From Bacteroidaceae bacterium (GTDB lineage: Bacteria; Bacteroidota; Bacteroidia; Bacteroidales; Bacteroidaceae): a DNA stretch of 64,000 nucleotides. The translations under genes were made by a program, and so were the position numbers. The DNA is taken from assembly GCA_017633615.1 (NCBI GenBank), contig JAGBPB010000020.1:1-64000 (forward strand). The letters are read 5' to 3'. Position 1 is the stretch's first letter. Each line of letters starts with the position of its first letter. Shown here piece by piece: positions 7,692 to 17,413 of the stretch. The notes beneath the pieces are model-generated. The model was not told where the DNA came from. It saw nothing but the letters and a program-made list of their open reading frames with translations, and did no database searches.

Positions 7692-8492
7692 ATGAAAAAG
7701 ATTTTGTCAATTGTCCTTTCATTGGCATCCATTCTGGCGAATGCCCAGAGACTTCCGGATTGCCTCAGAACCAGTGAGTATTTCAAAGACGGATATCAGG
7801 CTCTTGTAGAGCGGATGCTCCTGCCGGAATCCACTGAGGATGAATACGATGATTTGAGATTTGGCCGTATCTGGGGTATTGTAATCTTACCCAGTTTCTC
7901 ACAAGAGGAGAGTGTTTATTGTTTAAGAACCTCTTTCGGCTTCAAACTGGTTATGCGTCTGCCGGAGAACAGTATCTGGTACACTGCCAGACACATTACG
8001 TATGATGAGAAAAAATCAACTACACCTAGCGGAATCCAAGTGTCAAGCATGGAGAGGAATAATGTCCGATGGGAGGATGTTGAATTGGACATGAATGTCA
8101 AGGTAAGGGAGTTGAACATTACAAGAGAGCAGGCATCGGTCCTTTCAGAACTGTTCAGAATGGCTATCAATACTTCTACCTCTTTGATGAGTTCATATGA
8201 AAGTTATTCTATTGTGACCAAAGAAAACGGTGAGAAGGAAATTCAAAAATATGAGGGTTTGGATGGAGAGACCACTCTGTTTTTCTACAACGGTTGTGCG
8301 GCAGAATGCTGGAGTCCTGAAGAGGGCAGGCTGAAACGTCTAATTGATATCCGACAAGCTATACGTGATGCTATTGACAATAATGACAACGGCATCATTC
8401 AGGATGCCCTTCCTGAAGCTAGAGCCCTTACGCTTGAATTCCGGGAACTCCTCCCGGATTGGGCCAAGGAATATCTGGAACTCTCAGAATAG
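7692..8492 (+). CDS. Exported protein of unknown function
   Basis: 266 residues with a signal peptide (MKKILSIVLSLASILANAQ). I recognise no domain. The mature part is acidic and mixed alpha/beta, with no repeats, no CxxC and no transmembrane segment; it contains a WxxEYLELSE tail. A possible -7 box TATATTTG lies at 7665-7672 without a good -33 box. It follows the DUF4419 gene by 70 bp with a hairpin between, so it may be a separate unit, and it is converging on the RND genes. Its bounds are supported by the signal peptide and the terminator immediately after the stop. Confidence 0.7.
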   Translation: MKKILSIVLSLASILANAQRLPDCLRTSEYFKDGYQALVERMLLPESTEDEYDDLRFGRIWGIVILPSFSQEESVYCLRTSFGFKLVMRLPENSIWYTARHITYDEKKSTTPSGIQVSSMERNNVRWEDVELDMNVKVRELNITREQASVLSELFRMAINTSTSLMSSYESYSIVTKENGEKEIQKYEGLDGETTLFFYNGCAAECWSPEEGRLKRLIDIRQAIRDAIDNNDNGIIQDALPEARALTLEFRELLPDWAKEYLELSE

Positions 8493-8493
8493 C

Positions 8494-8526
8494 ACAATTG
8501 GGAACCGTCCCCAATTGTACTTTTTT
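8494..8526 (+). terminator. Intrinsic terminator
   Basis: Perfect 9-bp stem ACAATTGGG (8494-8502) with CCCAATTGT (8510-8518), loop AACCGTC, then AC and a run of six T. It lies 1 bp after the stop of the 7692-8492 gene. The minus-strand RND gene ends just beyond it at 8545. Confidence 0.8.
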
Positions 8527-8544
8527 GCAACGACCTGTGTCTCA

Positions 8545-11500
8545 TCAATTGTTGCGGAGAGACCTCAGGGGAAAGAACACCGGCATTATAACAACAATGG
8601 CAATGACGGAGAAAAGCATTCCGCTCATGACGCCTACGGCAAAGCTGAACCAGAACTGGCTGTTGCGGCCGTCAAACAGGAACGGGATCAAGCCAAGCAC
8701 CGTACTGAGTATGGTAAGCATGGTAGGTATTATCTTACGGTTGTAAGCCTTTATGTATGTCTTCAACCCGGCGTGCTTTGTAGCCGCCGCAATGGTACGG
8801 TACTCGGATGTCAGGTATATGCCGGCATTTACCGTGATACCGCACAACATTATCATGGCAGCAAAACCTCCCTGCCCGAATGAAACTCCGAATATGGGAT
8901 AAGACAGGAACAGTCCCATAAAACTTACAGGTATAAGCAGCACTATCACAAGCGGGATCCTGAATGATTCAAACATGGATGCGCATATCATGAAAATGAC
9001 AAGCACTACTACAAATATCAGGATGGTGCGCTGCTTGTGTTCTTCCCAATAGCCATATCCCTGGCTGCCGGCATGAAAGCCCATGGGAAGCTGCTCGTTA
9101 AGCCGCTTTATCTGCTCCATCTCCATACGCATCTGAAGATCACCGGAACCTATGAATTCATATCCTACAGTTATTACATACTGTTGGTTTTCACGACTTA
9201 TATTGAGTCCGGTGCGGCGCTTCGTTATGGAACCCAGATCACTCAGGCGCGTATTCATGCTGTCTATCATAACCATATCGTTATTAATGTGCCAAAGGTC
9301 ATGATACTCTTTTTCAGATGACACCAGGCGTACCGGGGTATACTTGGTTCCGTCATAAACACGGCCTGTCTGACTGTCATAGAGCTGTTCACGCAGATAT
9401 GAGAGATAACGGTTCAGGTTTGTTCCCTGCCTTACAATCTTTTCGCGGTCCAGATCCATATAGAACTCATTAGCCACGTAAGAGTTCCATCCGCCTCCTG
9501 AAAAACCCGCCTGACCGTTCACGCGGCGGTTTGCCTTGAGAGAGTCAATAAGCTCCTCGGCATAGCGGTACAGAAGGTCATAGTTATATCCGTAAAGCTG
9601 GATACTGTGTGACCAGCTGTTCCTGTAAACGCTGTTTGACAGATAATCATCATTCTCATCAAGAGAAGGAATAGTCCATGTGGCTCCGCCATATCGTATG
9701 GCCTTAGACCACAGACGCTGTTTCAGTTCACGTGGGAATCTGGAATGCTGGAAAGCCTCTTTGAAATGTATCTCTATATTGCCCGATGTTCCGGAAAGAC
9801 TGGTATAGAAATCACTTATCTCATCAAACTGCTGCAGCCAGTTCTCCATCTCCTTTACTATCTCATTAAGCTGCTGTACGTTCTGACCCTCCGCCATGTT
9901 TGCCATCACATTCAGAACCACTTCACGCTCTGACTCTTCACGGTTGATCGTGAACCGGCCCTTGCTGTTTTTCTGGAAAAGGTTGAGACTACCGCCCAGG
10001 GAGTATTCAAACGTCTTTCTGTTGCGCTGATACCACTTGCTGCCGATAGTCTTGTTATACAGTCCCACCAGACCGCCTTTGGTATTGTCCTCGCCCTGCT
10101 CTGAATGCTTGTGATGCACCTGCTGCGGAAGCAGCTGTATAGGTATTCCAAAAAGTAACAGTATAGCCACCACATATATCCACTTGTGATTACGGCCCCA
10201 CACCGCAAACCGCTCATAACGTGCTGTTACGCGTACCAGCCTGCGACGGCGTTTCATCGTATTCTTTACAACGCCCTTGCTCTCCAATGGCCAGTACTGC
10301 AACAGTGCGGGCACAAACAGGAAAGCTATGACAATGGAGAGCGTAAGGTTGATTACTATCACCCAGATAAAATCCGTAAGGTTGGCCCTTGACTCCTCCG
10401 GCAGGAAAAACACCAGCAGCAGGGCGGCAATGGTGGTCAGCAAGGCACCTGTTATTGAGAACATCACCTTACGGTTTCCGTAATAGGTATAATGGTCTGC
10501 TATCACAATGGCCGTATCTATTATTATACCCAGTGATACCGTGATGCCGGCCATTGAATAAAGTTCTATATCCACGCCGAACAGCTTGTAGAATATCACC
10601 GCACTCAGCAGATTCACTATTATGGTAACTCCTATCACCATCAGGTATCTGAAACTGCGGCTCACCACCAGTACAAAGAGCAGCAATATGGCCAATGACA
10701 TGACCGCACGCAGAAATATCTTCTGAATCTCATTGTTAAGATGCTCTGATGCGTCATAGTTCAGTTTTATGGCATAATTCTCAGGCAATGATGCCTTGAG
10801 TTCCTCCATCTTATCCTTCACTGCACTTGTAACCGCTATCATGTTGATTCCTTCCAGGGCAGTGACATACAGTGTGATGGTGTTGAGTCCGTTTATACGG
10901 TTATATGATCCGGGGGTTTGCTCACGGTACTGCACTGTGGCAAAATCACCCATATAGTACATGCGGTCACCCACCTTGCCCACTGGAATACGCTCCAGAT
11001 CCCCTGTCAGGTCACGGCTCTTCAGGCGCACCAGCATAAGGCGGTCCTCCATAACCTCCGTTCCTACTATGCTGTTCTGGAAATACCTGTTCAGGGCATT
11101 GCTCAAATCACTTGAACTCATGCCAACAGCACGCAGAGTGTTGGGATTGAAAGTAAGCACCCACTCAAACGGTGTCGCTCCCGATGTGTTTACGCTCTCA
11201 ACACCGTCAATTCTGGACAGTGGAGTTACCAGATGATCCTGAGCATAACGTACTATCTCAATGGCGGGCATATCGGCATTTATGGTGTAGCGCAGTATCT
11301 GCGTACTGCTGCGGCCGCCACCTCCTGCTGATCCGCTCAAATTAACGCTTGTCCCCTCCGGCAGCTTTGATTTTATCTGACGCAATCGCGTAAGTACGTC
11401 AAAGCGCGTGGTCTCCATATCCGTGCCTTTTTTGAAATCCATGGATATGTAGCCGCCTCCCTGCATGGATGTAGCACGGATATTCTCCACGCCGGCCACA

Positions 11501-11712
11501 GTATTGAGTGCTCCTTCTATAACTGACGCCACCTCATTCTCAATGATACGTGCTGACCCGTTTCCGCTGAATGACACGGACAGACTGCGAAACTCCCTGA
11601 GCGGTTCATACTGAATGTTCAGCAGCGGGATGCAGGCGGCACCCACCAGCATCAACACTATCATCACAAGGATAATGGAGAAAGCGTGGCTCTTTCCTTT
11701 AGTCTTGTTCAT
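8545..11712 (-). CDS. RND efflux permease, second of a pair
   Basis: 1055 residues, the normal length for an RND inner-membrane permease. It has a first transmembrane helix near 10-30, a periplasmic porter domain with the typical start (IIENEVASVIEGALNTVAGVENIRATS), a TM2-TM6 block about 330-470 containing LGIIIDTAIVIADH in the TM4 proton-relay position, a second porter domain, and a final block about 870-1050. Its start overlaps the stop of the first permease by 4 bp, so the two are translationally coupled and probably form a heteromeric pump. TM4 carries one acidic residue rather than the DD pair of AcrB. The substrate is unknown; the location after the peptide-export operon makes peptide or envelope export worth considering. 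Confidence 0.93.
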   Translation of the reverse strand: MNKTKGKSHAFSIILVMIVLMLVGAACIPLLNIQYEPLREFRSLSVSFSGNGSARIIENEVASVIEGALNTVAGVENIRATSMQGGGYISMDFKKGTDMETTRFDVLTRLRQIKSKLPEGTSVNLSGSAGGGGRSSTQILRYTINADMPAIEIVRYAQDHLVTPLSRIDGVESVNTSGATPFEWVLTFNPNTLRAVGMSSSDLSNALNRYFQNSIVGTEVMEDRLMLVRLKSRDLTGDLERIPVGKVGDRMYYMGDFATVQYREQTPGSYNRINGLNTITLYVTALEGINMIAVTSAVKDKMEELKASLPENYAIKLNYDASEHLNNEIQKIFLRAVMSLAILLLFVLVVSRSFRYLMVIGVTIIVNLLSAVIFYKLFGVDIELYSMAGITVSLGIIIDTAIVIADHYTYYGNRKVMFSITGALLTTIAALLLVFFLPEESRANLTDFIWVIVINLTLSIVIAFLFVPALLQYWPLESKGVVKNTMKRRRRLVRVTARYERFAVWGRNHKWIYVVAILLLFGIPIQLLPQQVHHKHSEQGEDNTKGGLVGLYNKTIGSKWYQRNRKTFEYSLGGSLNLFQKNSKGRFTINREESEREVVLNVMANMAEGQNVQQLNEIVKEMENWLQQFDEISDFYTSLSGTSGNIEIHFKEAFQHSRFPRELKQRLWSKAIRYGGATWTIPSLDENDDYLSNSVYRNSWSHSIQLYGYNYDLLYRYAEELIDSLKANRRVNGQAGFSGGGWNSYVANEFYMDLDREKIVRQGTNLNRYLSYLREQLYDSQTGRVYDGTKYTPVRLVSSEKEYHDLWHINNDMVMIDSMNTRLSDLGSITKRRTGLNISRENQQYVITVGYEFIGSGDLQMRMEMEQIKRLNEQLPMGFHAGSQGYGYWEEHKQRTILIFVVVLVIFMICASMFESFRIPLVIVLLIPVSFMGLFLSYPIFGVSFGQGGFAAMIMLCGITVNAGIYLTSEYRTIAAATKHAGLKTYIKAYNRKIIPTMLTILSTVLGLIPFLFDGRNSQFWFSFAVGVMSGMLFSVIAIVVIMPVFFPLRSLRNN

Positions 11713-14700
11713 CTATCAGACTTCTTGTAGATTACGTAGTATGCCAGGGGCACAAAGAACACGCTCACGAATGTACCTGCTATCATTCCGCTTATCAGGG
11801 CAAGTGAAAGCGGATACTGAAGGTCGCTGCCCATGTCACCGCGTACCAGGAAGGGCGATATGGCCAATATTGTGGTAAGTGACGTCATGACTATTGCCTT
11901 GAGGCGGCGGCTGCCCGCTTCAAGTATGGCATGTTTGAGGCCAAGACCTTTCTCACGCAGTCTGTTGATGGTATCAACCTTAAGTATGGAGTCATTGATA
12001 ACGATACCGCACATAACCACCATTCCTATCATTGACATCAGGTTGAGGCTCTCATGGAACAGCCACAGCACACCCAATACAGCGAATATGTCTATTATCA
12101 GCTCACTAAGTATAATGAACGGCTGCACCAGGCTCTCAAACTGGGCTGCAAGTATAAAGAACAGAAGCAGTATGGATATGACCAGTACGCTGCACAGTTC
12201 TCTGATCATCTCGCGGTTGCTGAAATAGGTTCCGGTAAAGCTCACGTCAAAACGGTCATCCTCGCGCACCAGTTTCTGTATGGTCTCCATAGCCTGACGA
12301 GCCTTCTTGCCCTTTACATCAAGTACTAACGGATAGTATTCACCGTCCACGCCTGATGTTATCTGCTTAAGATCACGGTTGCGTGTCTCCTTGAGCAGTA
12401 TCTCAAGCGGTACACGTCCTCCGCGTGTCTCAATGTAACTGCCCTGTATAAGGTCACGCGCCTCCTTGCTGCCCACACCTATCACCACGGGCATTGAGAT
12501 ATCACCCTTGGCAATACGCAATACGGAGCTGGCGTTCATGGAGTTCTGCAGATAACTCAGTATTTGATTGAAGTTTACATCATACAGGGCAAGTCGCTCA
12601 GGATCCGTGATAAGTTCTATGTACTCATTCCATTCAGCTGACTGCACCTCGGTTTCCGGCAGGGCAGCGCGTATTGACGCCAGCAGTGCGGTAAGCTGCT
12701 CCGGCTCTGGCATGGAACCGTTGCTGAGCTTGATTCGCGCCACAACAGGAGCCTCCTTTTCAGAGAACAGCATATCAAAGATGTTACCCGATGCCTGACT
12801 GCTGTGTACAGCCTCCGGCCATTGCGTTGTAATAAAACCGACCACCTCATTCTCAATATACTCAATATCCTTGGTACTGCCAGCCTTAAAGTAGATTATA
12901 GCCTCTGACAGTCCTATCTCACGTGTATGTGACAACGCAAACTGCTGGGCACCCGTCATTGCCGTATACTGCTCCACCTTATCAGGGAACTGAGCTACAA
13001 TCTTCTCGCAACGGCGGTTGTTCTCCTCGATTGAGATACGCTCATTCCATTCTATATTGAGCAGGGTGTCGCTGTGTGAGAGTGCTGGCAGTTTCTGCTT
13101 ATCCAGATTCATGAACAGCACACCAATAAGAAGCACTGCAGCTCCGAATATTCCCCACATCACACCTCTGCGGCGGAAGAACCAACTCAATATGCGGTCA
13201 TAGCCTCCTGTCATGCTTCCTATACTGATGCGGCTTATGAACCTGTTGGGAGTAAAGCACGGCTGTTTCTTATAGAATCTGTAGTAGAACACCGGTATAA
13301 CCAATACTGACATTATGAGCGCTGACAGCAACGTTATGGTGACAGCCATAGCCTCATCATAGAACAATGCGCCTGCAATACCGCTCATGAATATCAGCGG
13401 AATGAAAATGGCACAGGTGGTCAGCACGGAACTGAGCATGGGAGTGAACACCTCCTGAGTTCCATATACACATGCATCCTCAAGCTGTTCACCCTTCTGC
13501 CAACGCTGGGTTATATTGTCAATCGTAATGATGGAGTTATCCACCATCATACCCAAGCCAAGCACAAGACCGGATAGCGATATTATGTTTATTGAAATAT
13601 TAAGCACATAGAAGAACAGGAATGACAGTATGAGTGCTGTAGGTATGGTTATGACCACCAGCAGCGGACTGCGTAAATCCTGCATGAAGAAGAATATGAT
13701 TATGCAGGCAAACAGGGCACCGAACAGCAGGTTCCTTACCATATTGTTTATGGAGTAGTCCAACAGTTCGGTCTGGTCACGTGTTATCTCAAACTTCAGG
13801 TCAGGATATTCACTTTCAAAAACACCCATAAGATTCTGAATACCTTCACGCAACTCAGCCATGCGCGCATCAGAACGCTTGATCACGGCCAATGTCACGC
13901 ACTGGTTTCCGTTACTGGTCACCATGCCTTTTACGCGCTGCTGCTCCTCACGCACCTCAGCCAGATCCTTGATCTGATAGGTACGTCCGCCCAGCTTGAG
14001 CCAGACATTCTCCACATCCTCTCGTGTCACTACGCTTGATTCAAAGCGCACATCAAAACGGTACTCGCCGTCACGTATGGACAGACTGCCCAGGCGAACG
14101 TTGGCACTCTGTATGGCACCGCTCAGTTGACTCTCATCTGCACCTATGGCACGCAGCTTTTCCATATCCGGAATAATAAGCAACTGCGGGAACACCTGGC
14201 CTGAAATATCCACCATGGCAACCTGAGGCAACTGCTCTATACGGCGTATTATTACCTGGCGCGTAAAATCACTCATCTCCAGATAACGCTGGGTAGCGGC
14301 ATTCTGCCCGTTCTTAAGAGAGACATTGATAAAGAATGCCGGAATATCCGTGGCACTTGCACGGGCTATCATAGGCCGCTCCTCCTGAGCCGGCCAGCCG
14401 GATGCAGCTCTGTCAACACGTTCATTTACATCAATGAATATGTAATCTGCATCAGCACCATACTCAAATGTCATCTGTATGATTCCGCTGCCATCCTTGG
14501 CCGTACAGGTTATATCCTGAAGATGCGGAACCTGTACCAGCTGAGAGCGCAACGGGGCAAGCAGCAGGTCATTCAGTTCACGCGCACTGCGGTCAGGTGA
14601 AGTGACCTGCACGGTAATCTGCGGAATGTTGATGTCAGGCACCAGTGATACCGGCAGTTTCCTGATAGCCGATATACCAAGCACCATAACCGCTATCAGC

Positions 14701-14744
14701 ACCATAGTCACAGCTATGGGCCGTTTAATCAGAGTCTTGAACAT
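11709..14744 (-). CDS. RND efflux permease, first of a pair
   Basis: 1011 residues. The N-terminus (MFKTLIKRPIAVTMVLIAVM) and the segment KLPVSLVPDINIPQITVQV are classic RND features. TM4 has GLGMMVDNSIITIDN and the C-terminal block has GIVINDSILKVDTINRLRE. It lies 2 bp after the adaptor gene and overlaps the second permease by 4 bp. Its companion genes (tolC-like, adaptor) make a complete tripartite envelope pump. Substrate not predictable from sequence. Confidence 0.93.
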   Translation of the reverse strand: MFKTLIKRPIAVTMVLIAVMVLGISAIRKLPVSLVPDINIPQITVQVTSPDRSARELNDLLLAPLRSQLVQVPHLQDITCTAKDGSGIIQMTFEYGADADYIFIDVNERVDRAASGWPAQEERPMIARASATDIPAFFINVSLKNGQNAATQRYLEMSDFTRQVIIRRIEQLPQVAMVDISGQVFPQLLIIPDMEKLRAIGADESQLSGAIQSANVRLGSLSIRDGEYRFDVRFESSVVTREDVENVWLKLGGRTYQIKDLAEVREEQQRVKGMVTSNGNQCVTLAVIKRSDARMAELREGIQNLMGVFESEYPDLKFEITRDQTELLDYSINNMVRNLLFGALFACIIIFFFMQDLRSPLLVVITIPTALILSFLFFYVLNISINIISLSGLVLGLGMMVDNSIITIDNITQRWQKGEQLEDACVYGTQEVFTPMLSSVLTTCAIFIPLIFMSGIAGALFYDEAMAVTITLLSALIMSVLVIPVFYYRFYKKQPCFTPNRFISRISIGSMTGGYDRILSWFFRRRGVMWGIFGAAVLLIGVLFMNLDKQKLPALSHSDTLLNIEWNERISIEENNRRCEKIVAQFPDKVEQYTAMTGAQQFALSHTREIGLSEAIIYFKAGSTKDIEYIENEVVGFITTQWPEAVHSSQASGNIFDMLFSEKEAPVVARIKLSNGSMPEPEQLTALLASIRAALPETEVQSAEWNEYIELITDPERLALYDVNFNQILSYLQNSMNASSVLRIAKGDISMPVVIGVGSKEARDLIQGSYIETRGGRVPLEILLKETRNRDLKQITSGVDGEYYPLVLDVKGKKARQAMETIQKLVREDDRFDVSFTGTYFSNREMIRELCSVLVISILLLFFILAAQFESLVQPFIILSELIIDIFAVLGVLWLFHESLNLMSMIGMVVMCGIVINDSILKVDTINRLREKGLGLKHAILEAGSRRLKAIVMTSLTTILAISPFLVRGDMGSDLQYPLSLALISGMIAGTFVSVFFVPLAYYVIYKKSDR

Positions 14745-14746
14745 GG

Positions 14747-15844
14747 TTATTCAGCTATTTCAACAGGACGGTCATCACCCAGGTTCAGGTTGCCGGATAT
14801 TATGATCTTATCACCCACATTGAGGTCTGCGCCACGCTCCACGTTCGGTTCCACCGCATGCTCGGATGTATTTGACATAAGCACATTGACATATGTCCAC
14901 AAGCTCTTGCCCGTAACGGGATCTATACGGAACAAAACCTCCATATTGTCACGGATTACCACCGCACTCTTGGGTACTACGAACTGGTCAGGTACACTGT
15001 TCTCAACAATTATACGGACATTCATACCGTCTATAAGCTCATTGGAGCCAGGTACTTGAGCCGTAACGGCTATCTGACCGTTCTGGTCAACCGTGGGATT
15101 TATGGAGAGAATGGTTCCCTTGAGAACCACGTCACTGTTTACAAAAGGTGACACCAGTACCTGCTGGCCCACATTCACAAACTTATACTCTGTCTCCAGC
15201 ACGCTGAAACGCACCAGATAACGGCTGTCATCTATAAGCGTGCAGAACTGACCGCCCTGCTCATGGACACGCCCCTTGAGGCTGGCCACCTTTCCGCTGA
15301 ACGGGGCCTTGAGATCACACTCACGATAAGTACGCTCTGCGTTCTCAAGTGCCATCTGTGCGTCAATGAAACCGGAGTTGATATAGATAAGGCGTTTTTG
15401 CTCAGCAGGAATGCTTGCGGTATCGGCAAGCGTATATCCATAATTGAGAAGGCGGTCGGCAAGCTGAATTTCAGCCTTGTCATAAGCCAGGCGTGCCTGC
15501 TCCAACTGACGGCGCGGCTGCTCCTTGTCAAGTGATGCCATGACCTGTCCTTTCTGTACTTTCTGGCCGTCACGCACATTTATCTGAGCTATCTTACCCT
15601 GTGCGCTGAACTGCATGGCAACTTTGTTTTGCGCTTCAAGTTTTCCGTTGCAAACCAACTGTTTATTGAAAACCTTACGCTCCAGCGGAATCACAGTCAC
15701 AAGATTTTTCTCAGCAGTGTAGGTGCCACGTGCCATTTCTATCCTATCCTCTTTTGACTCTTGGTCTTTCTTACCCTTGCAGCCTGAAACCACCAATACG
15801 GCAACCGCTGCCATTGCAAACATTTTAAAAGGAACTATCTTCAT
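14747..15844 (-). CDS. RND periplasmic adaptor (membrane fusion) lipoprotein
   Basis: 365 residues. The lipobox VVSGC places a lipidated Cys near residue 22. Then come a barrel-sandwich (biotinyl-lipoyl-like) half VAMQFSAQGKIAQINVRDGQ, an alpha-hairpin (about 105-175) and the second half YRECDLKAPFSGKVASLKG, followed by a beta-barrel domain. The length and order are those of RND adaptors rather than of HlyD, which carries an N-terminal transmembrane helix. It is 8 bp after the tolC-like gene and 2 bp before the permease. It could also serve the C39 ABC exporter upstream, which has no HlyD of its own; that is inference. Confidence 0.92.
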   Translation of the reverse strand: MKIVPFKMFAMAAVAVLVVSGCKGKKDQESKEDRIEMARGTYTAEKNLVTVIPLERKVFNKQLVCNGKLEAQNKVAMQFSAQGKIAQINVRDGQKVQKGQVMASLDKEQPRRQLEQARLAYDKAEIQLADRLLNYGYTLADTASIPAEQKRLIYINSGFIDAQMALENAERTYRECDLKAPFSGKVASLKGRVHEQGGQFCTLIDDSRYLVRFSVLETEYKFVNVGQQVLVSPFVNSDVVLKGTILSINPTVDQNGQIAVTAQVPGSNELIDGMNVRIIVENSVPDQFVVPKSAVVIRDNMEVLFRIDPVTGKSLWTYVNVLMSNTSEHAVEPNVERGADLNVGDKIIISGNLNLGDDRPVEIAE

Positions 15845-15852
15845 AAGTCAAT

Positions 15853-17343
15853 TTATTTAATCAGTTTATCAAACTCCGCACTGATATCCGTGCCTGATTT
15901 ATAATCATAAAGTGTTGTTTTCCTAATCCCGAAATAGTAGTTCCAGAAACTGGCCACGTTGTTCAGATAAGAGCTCAGCGCACTGTCACGTTTCTGCTTT
16001 ATCTGGTCCAGTTTTGTCATATCCATATTGCCGTTTCCAAAACTCTTGAGAGCCAGCTGGTAACTGTCTTCCGCCAGCTCGGCGGCACGCTTTGAAATCT
16101 CGCATCGGCTGTGCTGGTCATTGAACTGCATGACCTGTGTAAAAAGATTCTGACGGTAGTCAATCATTGCCTGCTCCAGACTGTTACGGGTAGTCAGGGC
16201 ATTGGCCTCAGCCATACGTACCCGACCGCGCGCCAGACCCCAGTCCAGAATAGGTATATTGAGCGATACGCCCACCACCTCCTGATCCTTGAGCTGCACG
16301 AAAGTATCACCCAACCTGTCAGCAGAACCAGACATACCGAACCGTGCATTGACGCTTGCAGACATACCGCGGTTAGCCTTGGCCTGCGCAATGCTGCGCT
16401 CCGTGTTTATGTAGCTTATCTCCTGGCTCAGGTTGAATGATGAGTTCTCAAGAGCACGCTCCAGAACATCATCATAATCAAGCGTTATATCAGGAATCTC
16501 ATAGTCTATTATAAGGTTCAATTCCGTGTCTTCCTTGTAACCTATGTATGAGCACAGACGGTTAAGAGCACTACGCAGGCTCACCTTGCTTGATGTAAGC
16601 GACAGTGAGTCATTAAGCATGGTAACCTCAATCTGCATCAGGTCATCACGTGTTATGGTACCCATGCTGAAACGTGTCTGCCCGGCCTCAAACAACCGCT
16701 TGCTGTCCTCAAAACTCTTGTTCGCACGGTCATAGCTCTCCTTGGCAGTGACATAACTCCAGAAATATGATACTGCCGTCTGACCCACCTGCTCCATATT
16801 CTCAATATACTGGCGCTTGGCCACCTCATACTGTTTGGGTTCACTCTTCTTGTCCCATTTGAAACGGTTGAATCCCCACAATGACTGCGCATAGGTAAGA
16901 TAAATGGGCTGGGCATAGTAGGTGGTAAGCCTTGCCGGGCTGTATTGGTCCAACCTTGACAACTGCGTGGAGAGTGAAAGTGTGCCGCCTGTCCACGGAA
17001 TACTCTGGCTCACGTAAAGCGTAGCGTCATTGCTCAGATTGTAGTTGGCACGATAGCTTATGGCACCGGTATTGTAATCCTGCAACTGTACAAGTGAGCG
17101 GTTGAAATTGAGCAGATTGGCACTGAGGTTAAGTGACGGTCTCAACTCTGCCTTGTATGAACGGAAACTCCAGTACTGTGCCACAAACGTGTTGCGGTTG
17201 CTCATTGCAGAGATTGAGTTCTCCTGCGCCAGCTGGACCACCTGCTGCATATTAAGAGTACGCGGTCCAATTATTTGTGAAACACTTTTGGATGGAATCA
17301 GCGGGGTTAGGACAAAGAGACTGATTGAGAACAGTTTATTCAT
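15853..17343 (-). CDS. TolC-family outer-membrane efflux protein
   Basis: 496 residues from the ATG at 17343, which starts the signal peptide MNKLFSISLFVLTPLIPS; an ATG at 17367 is in frame but extends the signal oddly. Two TolC (OEP) repeats are visible, each with long coiled-coil helices (SYFWSYVTAKESYDRANKSF, and RGRVRMAEANALTTRNSLEQ). It is the first gene of the tolC-adaptor-permease-permease unit. A TATCTTTG -7-like box at 17399-17392 suggests that this unit can be transcribed separately from the peptide operon, 46-70 bp upstream. Confidence 0.92.
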   Translation of the reverse strand: MNKLFSISLFVLTPLIPSKSVSQIIGPRTLNMQQVVQLAQENSISAMSNRNTFVAQYWSFRSYKAELRPSLNLSANLLNFNRSLVQLQDYNTGAISYRANYNLSNDATLYVSQSIPWTGGTLSLSTQLSRLDQYSPARLTTYYAQPIYLTYAQSLWGFNRFKWDKKSEPKQYEVAKRQYIENMEQVGQTAVSYFWSYVTAKESYDRANKSFEDSKRLFEAGQTRFSMGTITRDDLMQIEVTMLNDSLSLTSSKVSLRSALNRLCSYIGYKEDTELNLIIDYEIPDITLDYDDVLERALENSSFNLSQEISYINTERSIAQAKANRGMSASVNARFGMSGSADRLGDTFVQLKDQEVVGVSLNIPILDWGLARGRVRMAEANALTTRNSLEQAMIDYRQNLFTQVMQFNDQHSRCEISKRAAELAEDSYQLALKSFGNGNMDMTKLDQIKQKRDSALSSYLNNVASFWNYYFGIRKTTLYDYKSGTDISAEFDKLIK

Positions 17344-17391
17344 AAATAAATTGCAAACAAAGTTCAAAAGGTTAATAACTATTTAGCATTA

Positions 17392-17399
17392 CAAAGATA
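17392..17399 (-). promoter_or_regulatory. Possible -7 box for the efflux genes
   Basis: TATCTTTG on the minus strand fits TAnnTTTG and lies in the short gap between the TPR gene and the tolC-like gene, about 50 nt from the start codon. No good -33 box is seen at 19-21 bp, so this is a weak call. Confidence 0.4.
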
Positions 17400-17413
17400 G
17401 TAATTTAATTCCA

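Noticed and set aside
8344..8883. 179-residue plus-strand frame spanning a terminator
   Set aside because: Overlaps the end of the 7692-8492 gene and the RND gene and crosses a clear intrinsic terminator.
14747..15844. HlyD adaptor for the C39 exporter
   Set aside because: Has a lipobox instead of a transmembrane helix and is fused in order with RND permeases; called an RND adaptor, with dual use left as a hypothesis.
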